Assembly: GCF_004770995.1 (NCBI RefSeq)
Contig: NZ_RQHW01000018.1
Location: 62,001 to 126,000, forward strand
Length of the DNA: 64,000 nucleotides
Direction: 5' to 3'
Source of the DNA: Leptospira idonii
Lineage (GTDB): Bacteria; Spirochaetota; Leptospiria; Leptospirales; Leptospiraceae
The notes below the pieces were generated by a model. That model worked only from the letters and a program-made list of their open reading frames with translations, did not search any database and was not told the DNA's origin. Made by a program: the position numbers and the translations under genes. Positions 57,431 to 64,000 of the stretch are shown piece after piece (positions within the stretch are counted from its first letter, which is position 1; every line of letters starts with the position of its first letter).

Positions 57431-57478
57431 AATAGTTTCCTAGGAAACTATTGTAAACGAAATTATTTCTATAGAAAT
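57431..57478. promoter_or_regulatory. Two palindromic operators upstream of the MarR gene
   Basis: 57431-57452 is a perfect 22-bp palindrome with core TTTCCTAGGAAA; 57465-57478 is a perfect 14-bp palindrome with core TTTCTATAGAAA. Their shared form is TTTC-YTAKR-GAAA, centres 30 bp apart. The first lies 8 bases before the MarR start codon, as expected for autorepression. Confidence 0.78.
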
Positions 57479-57617
57479 CAATTTTTCCGCGCCCCGGACA
57501 GAGGGAGCGCCCTCGTCGACCGATGGCCGGAAATGGCGCCCAGATCAAAGTAGCCTCTATAGAGAGACAAGAAATTATGTAAAATTCGTTTGATTCACAC
57601 AAAGAATTATGTGAAAA

Positions 57618-57635
57618 CGAAAACAATTGTTTTCG
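57618..57635. promoter_or_regulatory. 18-bp perfect palindrome upstream of the outer-membrane gene
   Basis: CGAAAACAATTGTTTTCG lies directly before the GGAGGG Shine-Dalgarno of the gene at 57651. It differs from the MarR-type palindromes, so it may be a site for another regulator or an mRNA hairpin in the leader. Two similar direct repeats, AATTATGTAAAA (57571-57582) and AATTATGTGAAAA (57605-57617), precede it. Confidence 0.55.
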
Positions 57636-57650
57636 AATCGGAGGGTTTTT

Positions 57651-58619
57651 ATGAAGAGTCCTAAATTTTATCTTTCTTTGATTTCGATGATGGCCCTTTC
57701 TTTCGAATCGATTTATGCGGAAGAGGAAACGAATGTTCCTCCTAAAAAGAAAGAAACAAGGAATGCCACTTATAGTCTTCTTTTGAAACGACAAGATTAC
57801 AAACTCACTCCTTACGAATACACTTCCTATACGGAAAAAACGGATCCTACCGAGTGGAAAGAAACGAGAAAGCTGAACCAAAACAGTAAAATCCTAATCC
57901 CTTTTGTTTTCGGTTATGAGAACCTGGAAAGCCTATGGAAATGGGAAATTTCTTATTTCGAAATGGAAACAGTGAATCCGAATGCAATGGTAGTCTCTTC
58001 GAAACAATCCGTTCTCAATGCGGATAGACATTATTTTTCTCCGAACGCACGTTCCGAAGCGGAAGCAAACGTTTACAAAATATTCATGTTAAACGAAGGT
58101 TGGAGCCTTTCTCTGGGAGGAGGGATCAGAAACATCAATCGATATATTTACGGAAACTATCTCTCTCAAGGCGCTTTTCAGGAATACTTTTTCACCTACG
58201 GCCCTCAAATTTCATTGAAGACCTCTTACGAGATTATGGATCGTTTGCAAATGCATTTCGGTTTGGATGTTTTTTACACCCAAGGAAACAGATTCGTGAG
58301 AAATACGAGCGTTGGCCAAGAGAGCCTAACATTCGCTCACTTTACCGCAGGGGCGCAAGGTGTTTATAGGGGTTACGAAGCCGATATATCTTTGAGTTAC
58401 AGATTTCATGAAAATATGAAATTCCATTGGGGATACAATTGGATCGAATCCCAATTCAGTTACTTAAATCTGCGTCAAATCGATACGGAGTTTACGGGAA
58501 GAGGAAACGTTTTCGAAAATTCGAATCAGATCGCACTCACTCGAATCCGTATGCCTGTGCGATCAGGGAACTTTGAAACCTTAAAGGGAATGTATTTCGC
58601 AGTTTCGATCCATTATTAG
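57651..58619 (+). CDS. Putative outer-membrane beta-barrel protein
   Basis: 322 aa from ATG 57651, with GGAGGG 6 bases upstream; the frame extends to a TTG at 57627, which sits in the palindrome. A signal peptide ends near FESIYAEEE. The mature part shows alternating aromatic/polar strands (SLSLGGGIRNINRY, LSYRFHENMKFHWGYN, GMYFAVSIHY) and ends in Tyr, as expected for a barrel inserted by BamA. The family is not recognised. It is divergent from MarR. The stop is 4 bp from the convergent DUF1801 gene. Confidence 0.72.
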   Translation: MKSPKFYLSLISMMALSFESIYAEEETNVPPKKKETRNATYSLLLKRQDYKLTPYEYTSYTEKTDPTEWKETRKLNQNSKILIPFVFGYENLESLWKWEISYFEMETVNPNAMVVSSKQSVLNADRHYFSPNARSEAEANVYKIFMLNEGWSLSLGGGIRNINRYIYGNYLSQGAFQEYFFTYGPQISLKTSYEIMDRLQMHFGLDVFYTQGNRFVRNTSVGQESLTFAHFTAGAQGVYRGYEADISLSYRFHENMKFHWGYNWIESQFSYLNLRQIDTEFTGRGNVFENSNQIALTRIRMPVRSGNFETLKGMYFAVSIHY

Positions 58620-58622
58620 AAA

Positions 58623-59048
58623 TTATTTTTTGTATTTTTTCTTCATATAAGAGACGGAATTCGTGATCAATTCTTTCAGTTTCTTTCTGTCTATATCTTC
58701 CAATTTTTTGATATAAAGACAGGACTTTCCTGTTTTGAATTTTCCTAAATCTTTTAGGATGGATTCGTATGTTTCAAAACCCGCCATTATGTACAATGTT
58801 AGGTTTTGAGATCTGGGAGAAAACCCTACTAAAAAAGAATCCCCCTCATGACCGCTTTCATAAACATAATGATAATTTCCGAAACCGACTAAATTCGTTC
58901 CCCATAACTTCGCTTTTTCTTTAGTGATCTTTTCCATCAGGGAAACCAGTTCGAAACAATCCGTTCTTTTGGATTCTTCCTTGATCTGATTCAAAAATGA
59001 AACGACCGAATTTTGGGTTTCTTTCGTTTTCTGCTCCGCTTTTGCCAT
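58623..59048 (-). CDS. DUF1801-family protein
   Basis: 141 aa from ATG 59048, with AGGA ten bases upstream; the longer frame from TTG 59099 adds 17 residues with no family match. DUF1801 features: VVSFLNQIKEESKRTDCFELVSLMEKITKEKAKLWG, GFGNYHYVYESGHEGDSFLVGFSPRSQNLTLYIM and GKSCLYIKKLEDID. The protein is soluble and its function is unknown. Monocistronic, facing the outer-membrane gene. Confidence 0.85.
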   Translation of the reverse strand: MAKAEQKTKETQNSVVSFLNQIKEESKRTDCFELVSLMEKITKEKAKLWGTNLVGFGNYHYVYESGHEGDSFLVGFSPRSQNLTLYIMAGFETYESILKDLGKFKTGKSCLYIKKLEDIDRKKLKELITNSVSYMKKKYKK

Positions 59049-59141
59049 AACTCTTGTCCTTTTAAGACCGAAATTTATTTCTTTTTTAGATTGAAGCAAT
59101 CACTTTCTTCTATCATAATTCAATCCTTAGGAGTCGCTTAG

Positions 59142-59347
59142 GTTTTTAAAAACCTAGGAATACGAACATTCGTTACTGGAATCAAATACGGCGCATTGTT
59201 CTTTCTTTGTTTTTCCGTCTTTGTTTCCACGATGCATACTTACTATGCTCACCTTTCCCCCAAAAGACTACTGATCGATTCCGGTTACGACTTTTTGTTT
59301 TCATAGCGGCAGGAGCAGTGATCGGGGCCTGGCCCAAAAAGAAATAA
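59142..59347 (+). pseudogene. Decayed small membrane protein gene, frameshifted
   Basis: From 59142 one frame reads VFKNLGIRTFVTGIKYG, a hydrophobic segment ALFFLCFSVFVST, then MHTYYAHLSPKRLLIDSGY, and stops at TAG 59304-59306. The other frame from 59303 continues IAAGAVIGAWPKKK to a stop at 59345-59347. Joined, they make a plausible two-helix protein of about 67 residues. No start codon is in frame before ATG 59232, except possible TTG/GTT-type codons. A frameshift near 59301 is the simplest reading, though a short intact protein starting at TTG 59196 is possible. Confidence 0.4.
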
Positions 59348-59378
59348 TTATTTTCCCAGAACTCTATCTTATTCTAAT

Positions 59379-59412
59379 TCCAATTACGGATCTCTCATGA
59401 TCCGTAATTGGA
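59379..59412. other. Perfect 14-bp inverted repeat, 6-base loop
   Basis: TCCAATTACGGATC, loop TCTCAT, GATCCGTAATTGGA. There is no T tract on either strand, so it is not a classic terminator. It lies in a 540-bp gap upstream of the DUF1577-like gene, about 180 bp before its start. It could be an operator for a dimeric regulator or the relic of a mobile repeat. The stretch from 59413 to 59590 holds nothing else I can assign. Confidence 0.8.
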
Positions 59413-59590
59413 TCAGGTAAATGCCTAAGTTCTCCTTGAAATCTCTTCTCAAACTCGGTCAAAAAATTGCATTTTAAGGCTAGTTTCATCTTTTGATTGC
59501 CTTTCCTTTTCCAGGTAAATAAATTGCCAAAAGTAAACGTAAGACGATGAAAACCCGTTTTTTCTTCGTCGAATCAAGTGTAAAATTTAT

Positions 59591-60736
59591 ATGGAAAAAA
59601 ACTCTCGTGCGATGGACCTCATCACTGGGTCCGAACAAAAAAATCACATCATCCTTAAATACCTAATCAACCAAAGAATCGAAATGAAAATGGGAGTTCT
59701 TTCCCAAACAGCGATCATCTCTAAGGCGGTATCCGGAAGCGATGAAATCGTTTTGGAAATCACAGACATCTGGGATTATTCCACAAAAGATCCCATCTTC
59801 CTTTCCAAGATGTTAGCGAGATTTGTGCAGATCCAATGCAGTTTTATGAAATCGATTTCTCCCACCCACGTACAATTGAAAGTGGAGAAAGTCGCCATCG
59901 CAAAAAAAGACAGACAATCTCCCAGATACCCCGTTACGGAAGAAGGTTTCGTCAACATCACAAACATCGTCAGCTCCAAAACCATCATAGAAGCGAACAT
60001 GTTCAACATTCCCACTCTTGTTCGAGTGAGTTTCGAAGAATACGAAAAGAAACTCAGCCAAAACACAAACGACTTCGTATCGGTGAACGTATTCAAGTCG
60101 GGGATGGATCATCCTTTCGAAGTAGTAAAAAAGACTCAGAAGATACTTCTTATCGAAGATTGTTATAAGGAAGATTCCTATCGAATGGAAGAAACTAGCT
60201 ACATCAACTTCGAAGAAGAAGTGGACGACCATCTGGAAACCTTCATCAAAAAAAGCAAAGAAAAACAAATATTATCCGAGCTTATATTCCCTATCGTTTA
60301 TATCAACGAATTGGAAGAAGTCATTCCCATCGGCTACGTATGGGTGCAGTCCAAAGAAAGAAAGTTAACCAAAGACTATGTAAATTCGGTCTCCTCTCTT
60401 ATGAACGAAATGTTGGAGAGAATCAAGGACGCAAATCTCACAAAAACCTCCGACAAGTTTCCGGTTCTGGACGTTTCTCTTACCGGGTTAAAAATCAAAA
60501 TCAGCGACAGCAATCTTGTGGAAACACTCCCCAAACAAAAAGGGTTTTTATTCGATCTTTTCTTCAAAATGCAGGCACCGTTCAAAGTGTTCGTAAAAGT
60601 CGCTTGGTGGAAAAAAGACGAATCAGGCAATTTGATCTTAGGGGTAGAATTCTCCAGCAAGTCCAAAACCTATTCGGAAAAACAAAGGTTCGAACAAAAT
60701 CTGGAAATCATAAAACAGATAGGAAGCGCAGCCTAA
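59591..60736 (+). CDS. DUF1577-like protein with PilZ-type motifs
   Basis: 381 aa, soluble. It resembles the leptospiral DUF1577 family. The middle part has RQSPRYPV (Arg108-Arg112) that looks like the RxxxR loop of PilZ domains; the C-terminal domain (about 285-375) has DVSLTGLKI (Asp294-x-Ser-x-x-Gly), the second PilZ signature. PilZ domains bind c-di-GMP, but here the two halves are in different domains, so binding is uncertain. The stop is 1 bp from the convergent 7TMR gene. It has its own promoter. Confidence 0.75.
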   Translation: MEKNSRAMDLITGSEQKNHIILKYLINQRIEMKMGVLSQTAIISKAVSGSDEIVLEITDIWDYSTKDPIFLSKMLARFVQIQCSFMKSISPTHVQLKVEKVAIAKKDRQSPRYPVTEEGFVNITNIVSSKTIIEANMFNIPTLVRVSFEEYEKKLSQNTNDFVSVNVFKSGMDHPFEVVKKTQKILLIEDCYKEDSYRMEETSYINFEEEVDDHLETFIKKSKEKQILSELIFPIVYINELEEVIPIGYVWVQSKERKLTKDYVNSVSSLMNEMLERIKDANLTKTSDKFPVLDVSLTGLKIKISDSNLVETLPKQKGFLFDLFFKMQAPFKVFVKVAWWKKDESGNLILGVEFSSKSKTYSEKQRFEQNLEIIKQIGSAA

Positions 60737-60737
60737 C

Positions 60738-62825
60738 TTAAGATTTAATTTCTATCGCAATCAATGTGATGTCGTCTTGTTTGGGTGCGCCCTCTAAAAA
60801 CGAGTCCACATCCGATAGAATTCCATTCACAAGCCCGTCCAAGGAATGATGTCTATGATTCATAGATGAGGAGACCAATCTAACGTCTCCGTATTCCTCT
60901 TTTTCCTCATTGAACTCTTCATAAATCCCGTCGGAGAAGAGCAGAATTTTATCTCCCTTATGAAACTCTTCCGTTTTCTCTATGTAATTTATATCTTTCA
61001 AAAAACCCAAAAGTTTGCCTTTCGTAGACAAAGGAAAAGATCCCGAATCACGAAGAAGAAGCTGAGGAGGATGCCCTGCAGTGGAATATACGATTTTGTT
61101 TTGTTCCACATCTATATCGATCAGAAAACAGGTAAAATAATAATGAAGGGATTTATACTTATCCAAGAACACATTGTTCAACTGACTTAAAATCAGAGAA
61201 GGAGAAACAGGATTCTCTTTCAAACCCTCGTATTCCCCTTTGATGAGCATAGTCACAAGCGCAGCCTGTACTCCATGTCCAGTTGCATCCGCAAGAAAAA
61301 CCCGAACCACTCCGCCGCTTAACTCTACTATATCGAAGAGATCCCCACCTACTTCCTCCATAGGCTGGTAATTGCAGACTATATTCAATTTACCTATGGA
61401 AGTCGTATCTACAGGGAAGAGGCTTGTTTGTATTTTTTTAGCAACATTCAAGTTCGATCTCATGCTCGCCAAACTTTCGTTCAGTTTGAAAGTTTTCTCC
61501 TCAACGATTCTCTCCAAACCGGAATTCAAATTGCCGAGCTCTTCCGATAAAGTCTCCACTCTATGAAAGGAAAGAGCGAATCTTCTGGAAAGCAGAACCG
61601 CTTGAGAACAAATAAAGATAAGGAATGCATAACTTCCCAGTTGCACGGAATGAATGGCTCCCAAAGTCTGAAGGATATCGTTCACGATCGCAGGAAAAAA
61701 CAAAGCCAAACTGAAAATAAGAAAGACTCCTCCTTCCCTTTTTCTCCGTATGACAAGAACCATACGAGAAAGAAAATAGACTATTCCCAAGATCGATACA
61801 GGGTAAATCGCCCAAACCAAATTCAAATAAAAGGACAAAGGAGTCACTAGATAGATGAAGGAGAAAAAAACTCCTATAACGGCGAAAAAGAAAACCCATT
61901 TTTTAGAAACATCTCGAGGGAAAAGCGAATGGATAAAAAAACAAAATACGGGCCCGCCTATGGAAAATGTCAAAACTTCGAGCTTATGAACTATATAAAA
62001 AGGGATCTCCGGAAATAGATCCAAAAGAACTCTGTCCTGGACGGAAACGTCCCTAATGGCAACAATAAAGCAGAATATACTAAAATACAAAGAAGACTGA
62101 TCCTTCTTCCAAAGACTGTATAAACTCATTTGATACAGTCCCATGATAAAAAGCGCACCGAACACGAATGCATGCAATATGAATTTTAAAAACTTTTCCC
62201 TCTCCGCATAAGAAGAGTTTGAAATATAGATCGAATCGAAAATTCCGAAACGAAAAGGAGAAAAATTAGAAACTAAAATCACAACTTCCAGTTCCTCCCG
62301 CTCTTCCACTATCTCCTTGGAAATTCGAAAAGAACGTCTGTACATGGAAACAGAAGGCCCCTCCTCTTCCGATTTTACAATTTTACCGTTTCCTCCCATC
62401 TTATGCCCATTCACATATAACTGATAGGCGGAACCAATATCTCCCAAACTGAGATCCCAATCGACATCGTTTTCCGGAAGAAGAACCTTCAGTCGATAAC
62501 TTCCAAACTTGGTTTTTTGTGGGATAGAAGAACCTTCTTCCCTGCCGATCCCCCATTCGGAAGGAACTTTGAGAAAATAAGGATCTCTCAAAGAACAATG
62601 ATTAAATGAAGATGAAAGGGAATCGAATTCGAAAAAACAATTTTCATAAAACTCCCAATTCCCATCCAAAGAAAAGGAAGAGTTCTTTTTGAAGTCGAAA
62701 TTTTTCAAGTCGAGGACTCCGACTTCTATTACAGGAATATTTTTGGAAACGGAACAATGAAAGGTTCCTAAAGAAAAAATCAAAACCGGACAGAAGCGAA
62801 ATAAAAACAAAAACCACCGGCTCAT
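60738..62825 (-). CDS. 7TMR-DISM receptor with SpoIIE-type (PP2C) phosphatase output
   Basis: 695 aa. The signal sequence ends with LGTFHC, possibly a lipobox. A DISMED2-like periplasmic domain (about 30-205, with GSYRLKVLL), seven membrane helices (about 210-405), a coiled coil with LNVAKKIQTSLFPVDT, and a SpoIIE domain: EEVGGDLFDIVEL, ADATGHGVQAALV, TAGHPPQL and FSDGIYEEF. It is a receptor phosphatase like the gene at 20444. A possible partner, an anti-anti-sigma protein, is not in the window. It is probably monocistronic and diverges from the FKBP gene. Confidence 0.9.
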   Translation of the reverse strand: MSRWFLFLFRFCPVLIFSLGTFHCSVSKNIPVIEVGVLDLKNFDFKKNSSFSLDGNWEFYENCFFEFDSLSSSFNHCSLRDPYFLKVPSEWGIGREEGSSIPQKTKFGSYRLKVLLPENDVDWDLSLGDIGSAYQLYVNGHKMGGNGKIVKSEEEGPSVSMYRRSFRISKEIVEEREELEVVILVSNFSPFRFGIFDSIYISNSSYAEREKFLKFILHAFVFGALFIMGLYQMSLYSLWKKDQSSLYFSIFCFIVAIRDVSVQDRVLLDLFPEIPFYIVHKLEVLTFSIGGPVFCFFIHSLFPRDVSKKWVFFFAVIGVFFSFIYLVTPLSFYLNLVWAIYPVSILGIVYFLSRMVLVIRRKREGGVFLIFSLALFFPAIVNDILQTLGAIHSVQLGSYAFLIFICSQAVLLSRRFALSFHRVETLSEELGNLNSGLERIVEEKTFKLNESLASMRSNLNVAKKIQTSLFPVDTTSIGKLNIVCNYQPMEEVGGDLFDIVELSGGVVRVFLADATGHGVQAALVTMLIKGEYEGLKENPVSPSLILSQLNNVFLDKYKSLHYYFTCFLIDIDVEQNKIVYSTAGHPPQLLLRDSGSFPLSTKGKLLGFLKDINYIEKTEEFHKGDKILLFSDGIYEEFNEEKEEYGDVRLVSSSMNHRHHSLDGLVNGILSDVDSFLEGAPKQDDITLIAIEIKS

Positions 62826-62929
62826 ATTCCACGAAGGATCTAAAATTATAAATTTCCGAATAGTATTTTTAGAGGGGGGAATAAAATAACATCATAAGAA
62901 CCCAATAGAAAACCAAGGAGACTTCCTTT

Positions 62930-63325
62930 ATGAAACAAACCGCAAAAATCTTTCTAGGTTTGACAGCATTGATTCTATTCATTTCCCCACTTTTCTCGGG
63001 CGAAAAAGATCTAATCATTCAAGATATAAAACTAGGAACGGGAAAAGAAGCCTATTCCGGATCGTACGTAACAGTACATTATGTGGGAAAACTCACCAAC
63101 GGAGTCAAATTCGACAGTTCCAGAGATCGTAAAAAACCGTTCGAATTCAACCTAGGTGCGGGAGAAGTCATCAAAGGCTGGGACAAAGGAGTGAAAGGAA
63201 TGAAAGAAGGAGGAATCAGAAAACTAACCATCCCTCCGGAACTAGGTTACGGAAGCAGATCCACAGGTTCCATACCGGCTAACTCCACTTTGGTCTTCGA
63301 AGTAGAACTCATTAAAGTTTACTAA
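62930..63325 (+). CDS. FKBP-type peptidyl-prolyl isomerase, exported
   Basis: 131 aa. A signal peptide (to about SPLFSG) is followed by a single FKBP domain: VTVHYVGKLTNGVKFDSSRD, PFEFNLGAGEVIKGWDKGVKGMKEGG, KLTIPPELGYG and SIPANSTLVFEVELIKV. The active-site residues (Tyr, Phe, Asp, Trp, Tyr) are all present. It speeds Pro isomerisation in the periplasm. AAGGAG precedes the ATG. It is a single gene with an intergenic repeat downstream. Confidence 0.94.
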   Translation: MKQTAKIFLGLTALILFISPLFSGEKDLIIQDIKLGTGKEAYSGSYVTVHYVGKLTNGVKFDSSRDRKKPFEFNLGAGEVIKGWDKGVKGMKEGGIRKLTIPPELGYGSRSTGSIPANSTLVFEVELIKVY

Positions 63326-63338
63326 TCAGGCAATTGCA

Positions 63339-63459
63339 ACTAACGGGCGTTCCCGATTTTATCCGAATCACCCGATCCTTACGAACAAAGGTCGGGCTGC
63401 TTCGGGCTTCGCTATCGCTGCGGCCCCGTTCCGTGGCTTCCCCTTCCCATCCCTAACGC
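63339..63459. repeat. Intergenic GC-rich repeat, likely leptospiral family
   Basis: A non-coding stretch bounded by CTAACGGGCGTTCCCG and CCCATCCCTAACGC, much GC-richer than its surroundings, with CGGGCTGCTTCGGGCTTCG and GCGGCCCCGTTCCGTGGC inside. Its right part is similar to 8560-8605 (GGCCCACGAGCCACTCCCCTC and CACCCTAACTC). It resembles intergenic repeats seen in many leptospiral genomes. It contains small hairpins (CGGG-CGTT-CCCG) but no clear function. Confidence 0.5.
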
Positions 63460-63489
63460 AGAAAAAATCACATCGAAAAAAGATAACAC

Positions 63490-63834
63490 TTATTTCCATT
63501 CCTTAATGATTCTGGGAATTTCATGGGCACAAATGGAATACAAAGCCCTTCTATCTATATATTCGTAAGCTCTTGCTAAATCTTCCTGCCAAAACGAATC
63601 GATCTTCTTCCAAGGAACTTTAGGGTATTTCGCCTTTTCAGAAGCAGGAATCTTTAAAGATTCTTTATGAATCATTTCGAGAAACTGTTCCGCAAAAAAA
63701 GCATCCTGACTGTTCTCTTCAAATTCCTGGATTTGATTTTGATAGATGAACTTTTCCAATTCTTTACAATAAAAAAGAAATTCGGCAAACACCATAGGAT
63801 CGATGATTCGAATACTGCTTTGAAAATCATTCAA
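63490..63834 (-). CDS. HepT-like (DUF86) protein lacking the ribonuclease motif
   Basis: 114 aa. The second half fits the HepT/DUF86 pattern: SQDAFFAEQFLEMIHKE, KYPKVPWKKID and IPRIIKEW. In HepT toxins the W-x-x-I-segment is followed by an R-x4-6-H motif that forms the ribonuclease site; here it reads WQEDLARAYEYID, with no His in place. The start is a TTG at 63834 (or ATG at residue 13, without Shine-Dalgarno). No MntA-type nucleotidyltransferase is beside it. It may be a relict or have taken on another role. Confidence 0.6.
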   Translation of the reverse strand: MNDFQSSIRIIDPMVFAEFLFYCKELEKFIYQNQIQEFEENSQDAFFAEQFLEMIHKESLKIPASEKAKYPKVPWKKIDSFWQEDLARAYEYIDRRALYSICAHEIPRIIKEWK

Positions 63835-63914
63835 ATTTTTGAATTAGAACCCAAACACTGCTCGCCAAACTTCGAATTCAAATCAAACTTCATCCAAAGA
63901 CGCAGGCAAATCCA

Positions 63915-64000
63915 ATGAATCAATTTCCTCAAATCGCCATCCTGGGAATGGGAGCTATCACAGCAACCATCGCAAGAGCTTTATCGAAAAACGGAATCGG
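63915..64000 (+). CDS. Rossmann-fold dehydrogenase/reductase, 3' truncated by window end
   Basis: ATG 63915 starts MNQFPQIAILGMGAITATI, a hydrophobic beta-strand with a GxGxxxx dinucleotide-binding turn (GMGAITATIARAL), as found in ketopantoate reductase (PanE/ApbA) and related enzymes. Only 28 residues are visible, so the family is uncertain. It diverges from the HepT-like gene. Confidence 0.6.
   Translation, partial: MNQFPQIAILGMGAITATIARALSKNGI

Noticed and set aside
57423..57881. N-terminal extension of the MarR protein to 308 residues
   Set aside because: The extra frame covers palindromic operators, the divergent promoter and the start of the outer-membrane gene, and has a biased, Phe/Arg-rich composition typical of an antisense shadow.

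Overview
The window looks like a chromosomal segment from a Leptospira-type spirochaete, more likely a saprophytic or environmental species than a classical pathogen; the species call is an inference. The signs are a moderate-AT genome, a dense set of two-component, 7TMR-DISM and class III cyclase signalling proteins, about ten lipoproteins with loose spirochaetal lipoboxes (Cys preceded by Phe, Leu, Ser or His), Leptospira-type families (DUF1577-like, NADase-type glycan-binding), and a catalase / ankyrin / PerR locus as known in Leptospira. No prophage, insertion sequence, CRISPR array, rRNA or tRNA was found.

Layout. 1-8.5 kb: cell-surface sugar genes (GT9 fragment, GT4, O-antigen-ligase-like protein) running into a three-gene, stop/start-overlapping unit with a GH5 glucosidase of eukaryotic-like (GH5_12) type and a class III cyclase. 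8.6-11.1 kb: xerC and recA. 11-16.4 kb: orphan response regulator, lipoproteins, SGNH esterase, methyltransferase and aldo/keto reductase. 16.4-19 kb: a short ClpB-type disaggregase with a nearly perfect CIRCE operator. 19-24.6 kb: TPM-domain protein, 7TMR-DISM/SpoIIE phosphatase and a CHASE3 hybrid kinase.

24.6-35.2 kb is a chemosensory island: hybrid kinase, cheD, and an operon cheW-mcp-cheA-cheB-cheY. The operon is framed by two paralogous kinase-like proteins that keep the ATPase fold but lack both the phosphoacceptor His box and the DxGxG motif. This pair is the best candidate for an undescribed component. 35-47 kb: patatin, P-type ATPase, secernin-like peptidase, a glycerate kinase pseudogene, a permuted flavoprotein fused to a polyferredoxin, a sensor kinase and several lipoproteins, including a DsbA-like one.

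47-53.7 kb: a 7TMR adenylate cyclase and an operon AraC (membrane-bound) - YHYH lipoprotein - SCO1 - MORN lipoprotein that suggests copper or redox handling at the envelope. 53.8-56.5 kb: katA-ankyrin divergent from perR, with three PerR-box-like inverted repeats between them. 56.5-64 kb: DUF1398, a MarR regulator with strong palindromic operators divergent from an outer-membrane barrel protein, DUF1801, a decayed small membrane gene, a DUF1577/PilZ-like protein, another 7TMR-DISM/SpoIIE phosphatase, a periplasmic FKBP, an intergenic repeat, a HepT-like protein and the start of a Rossmann-fold gene cut by the window end.

Many start codons are TTG or GTG; where a start was moved from the longest open frame, the entry says why. 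All family names come from reading motifs, not from database searches.
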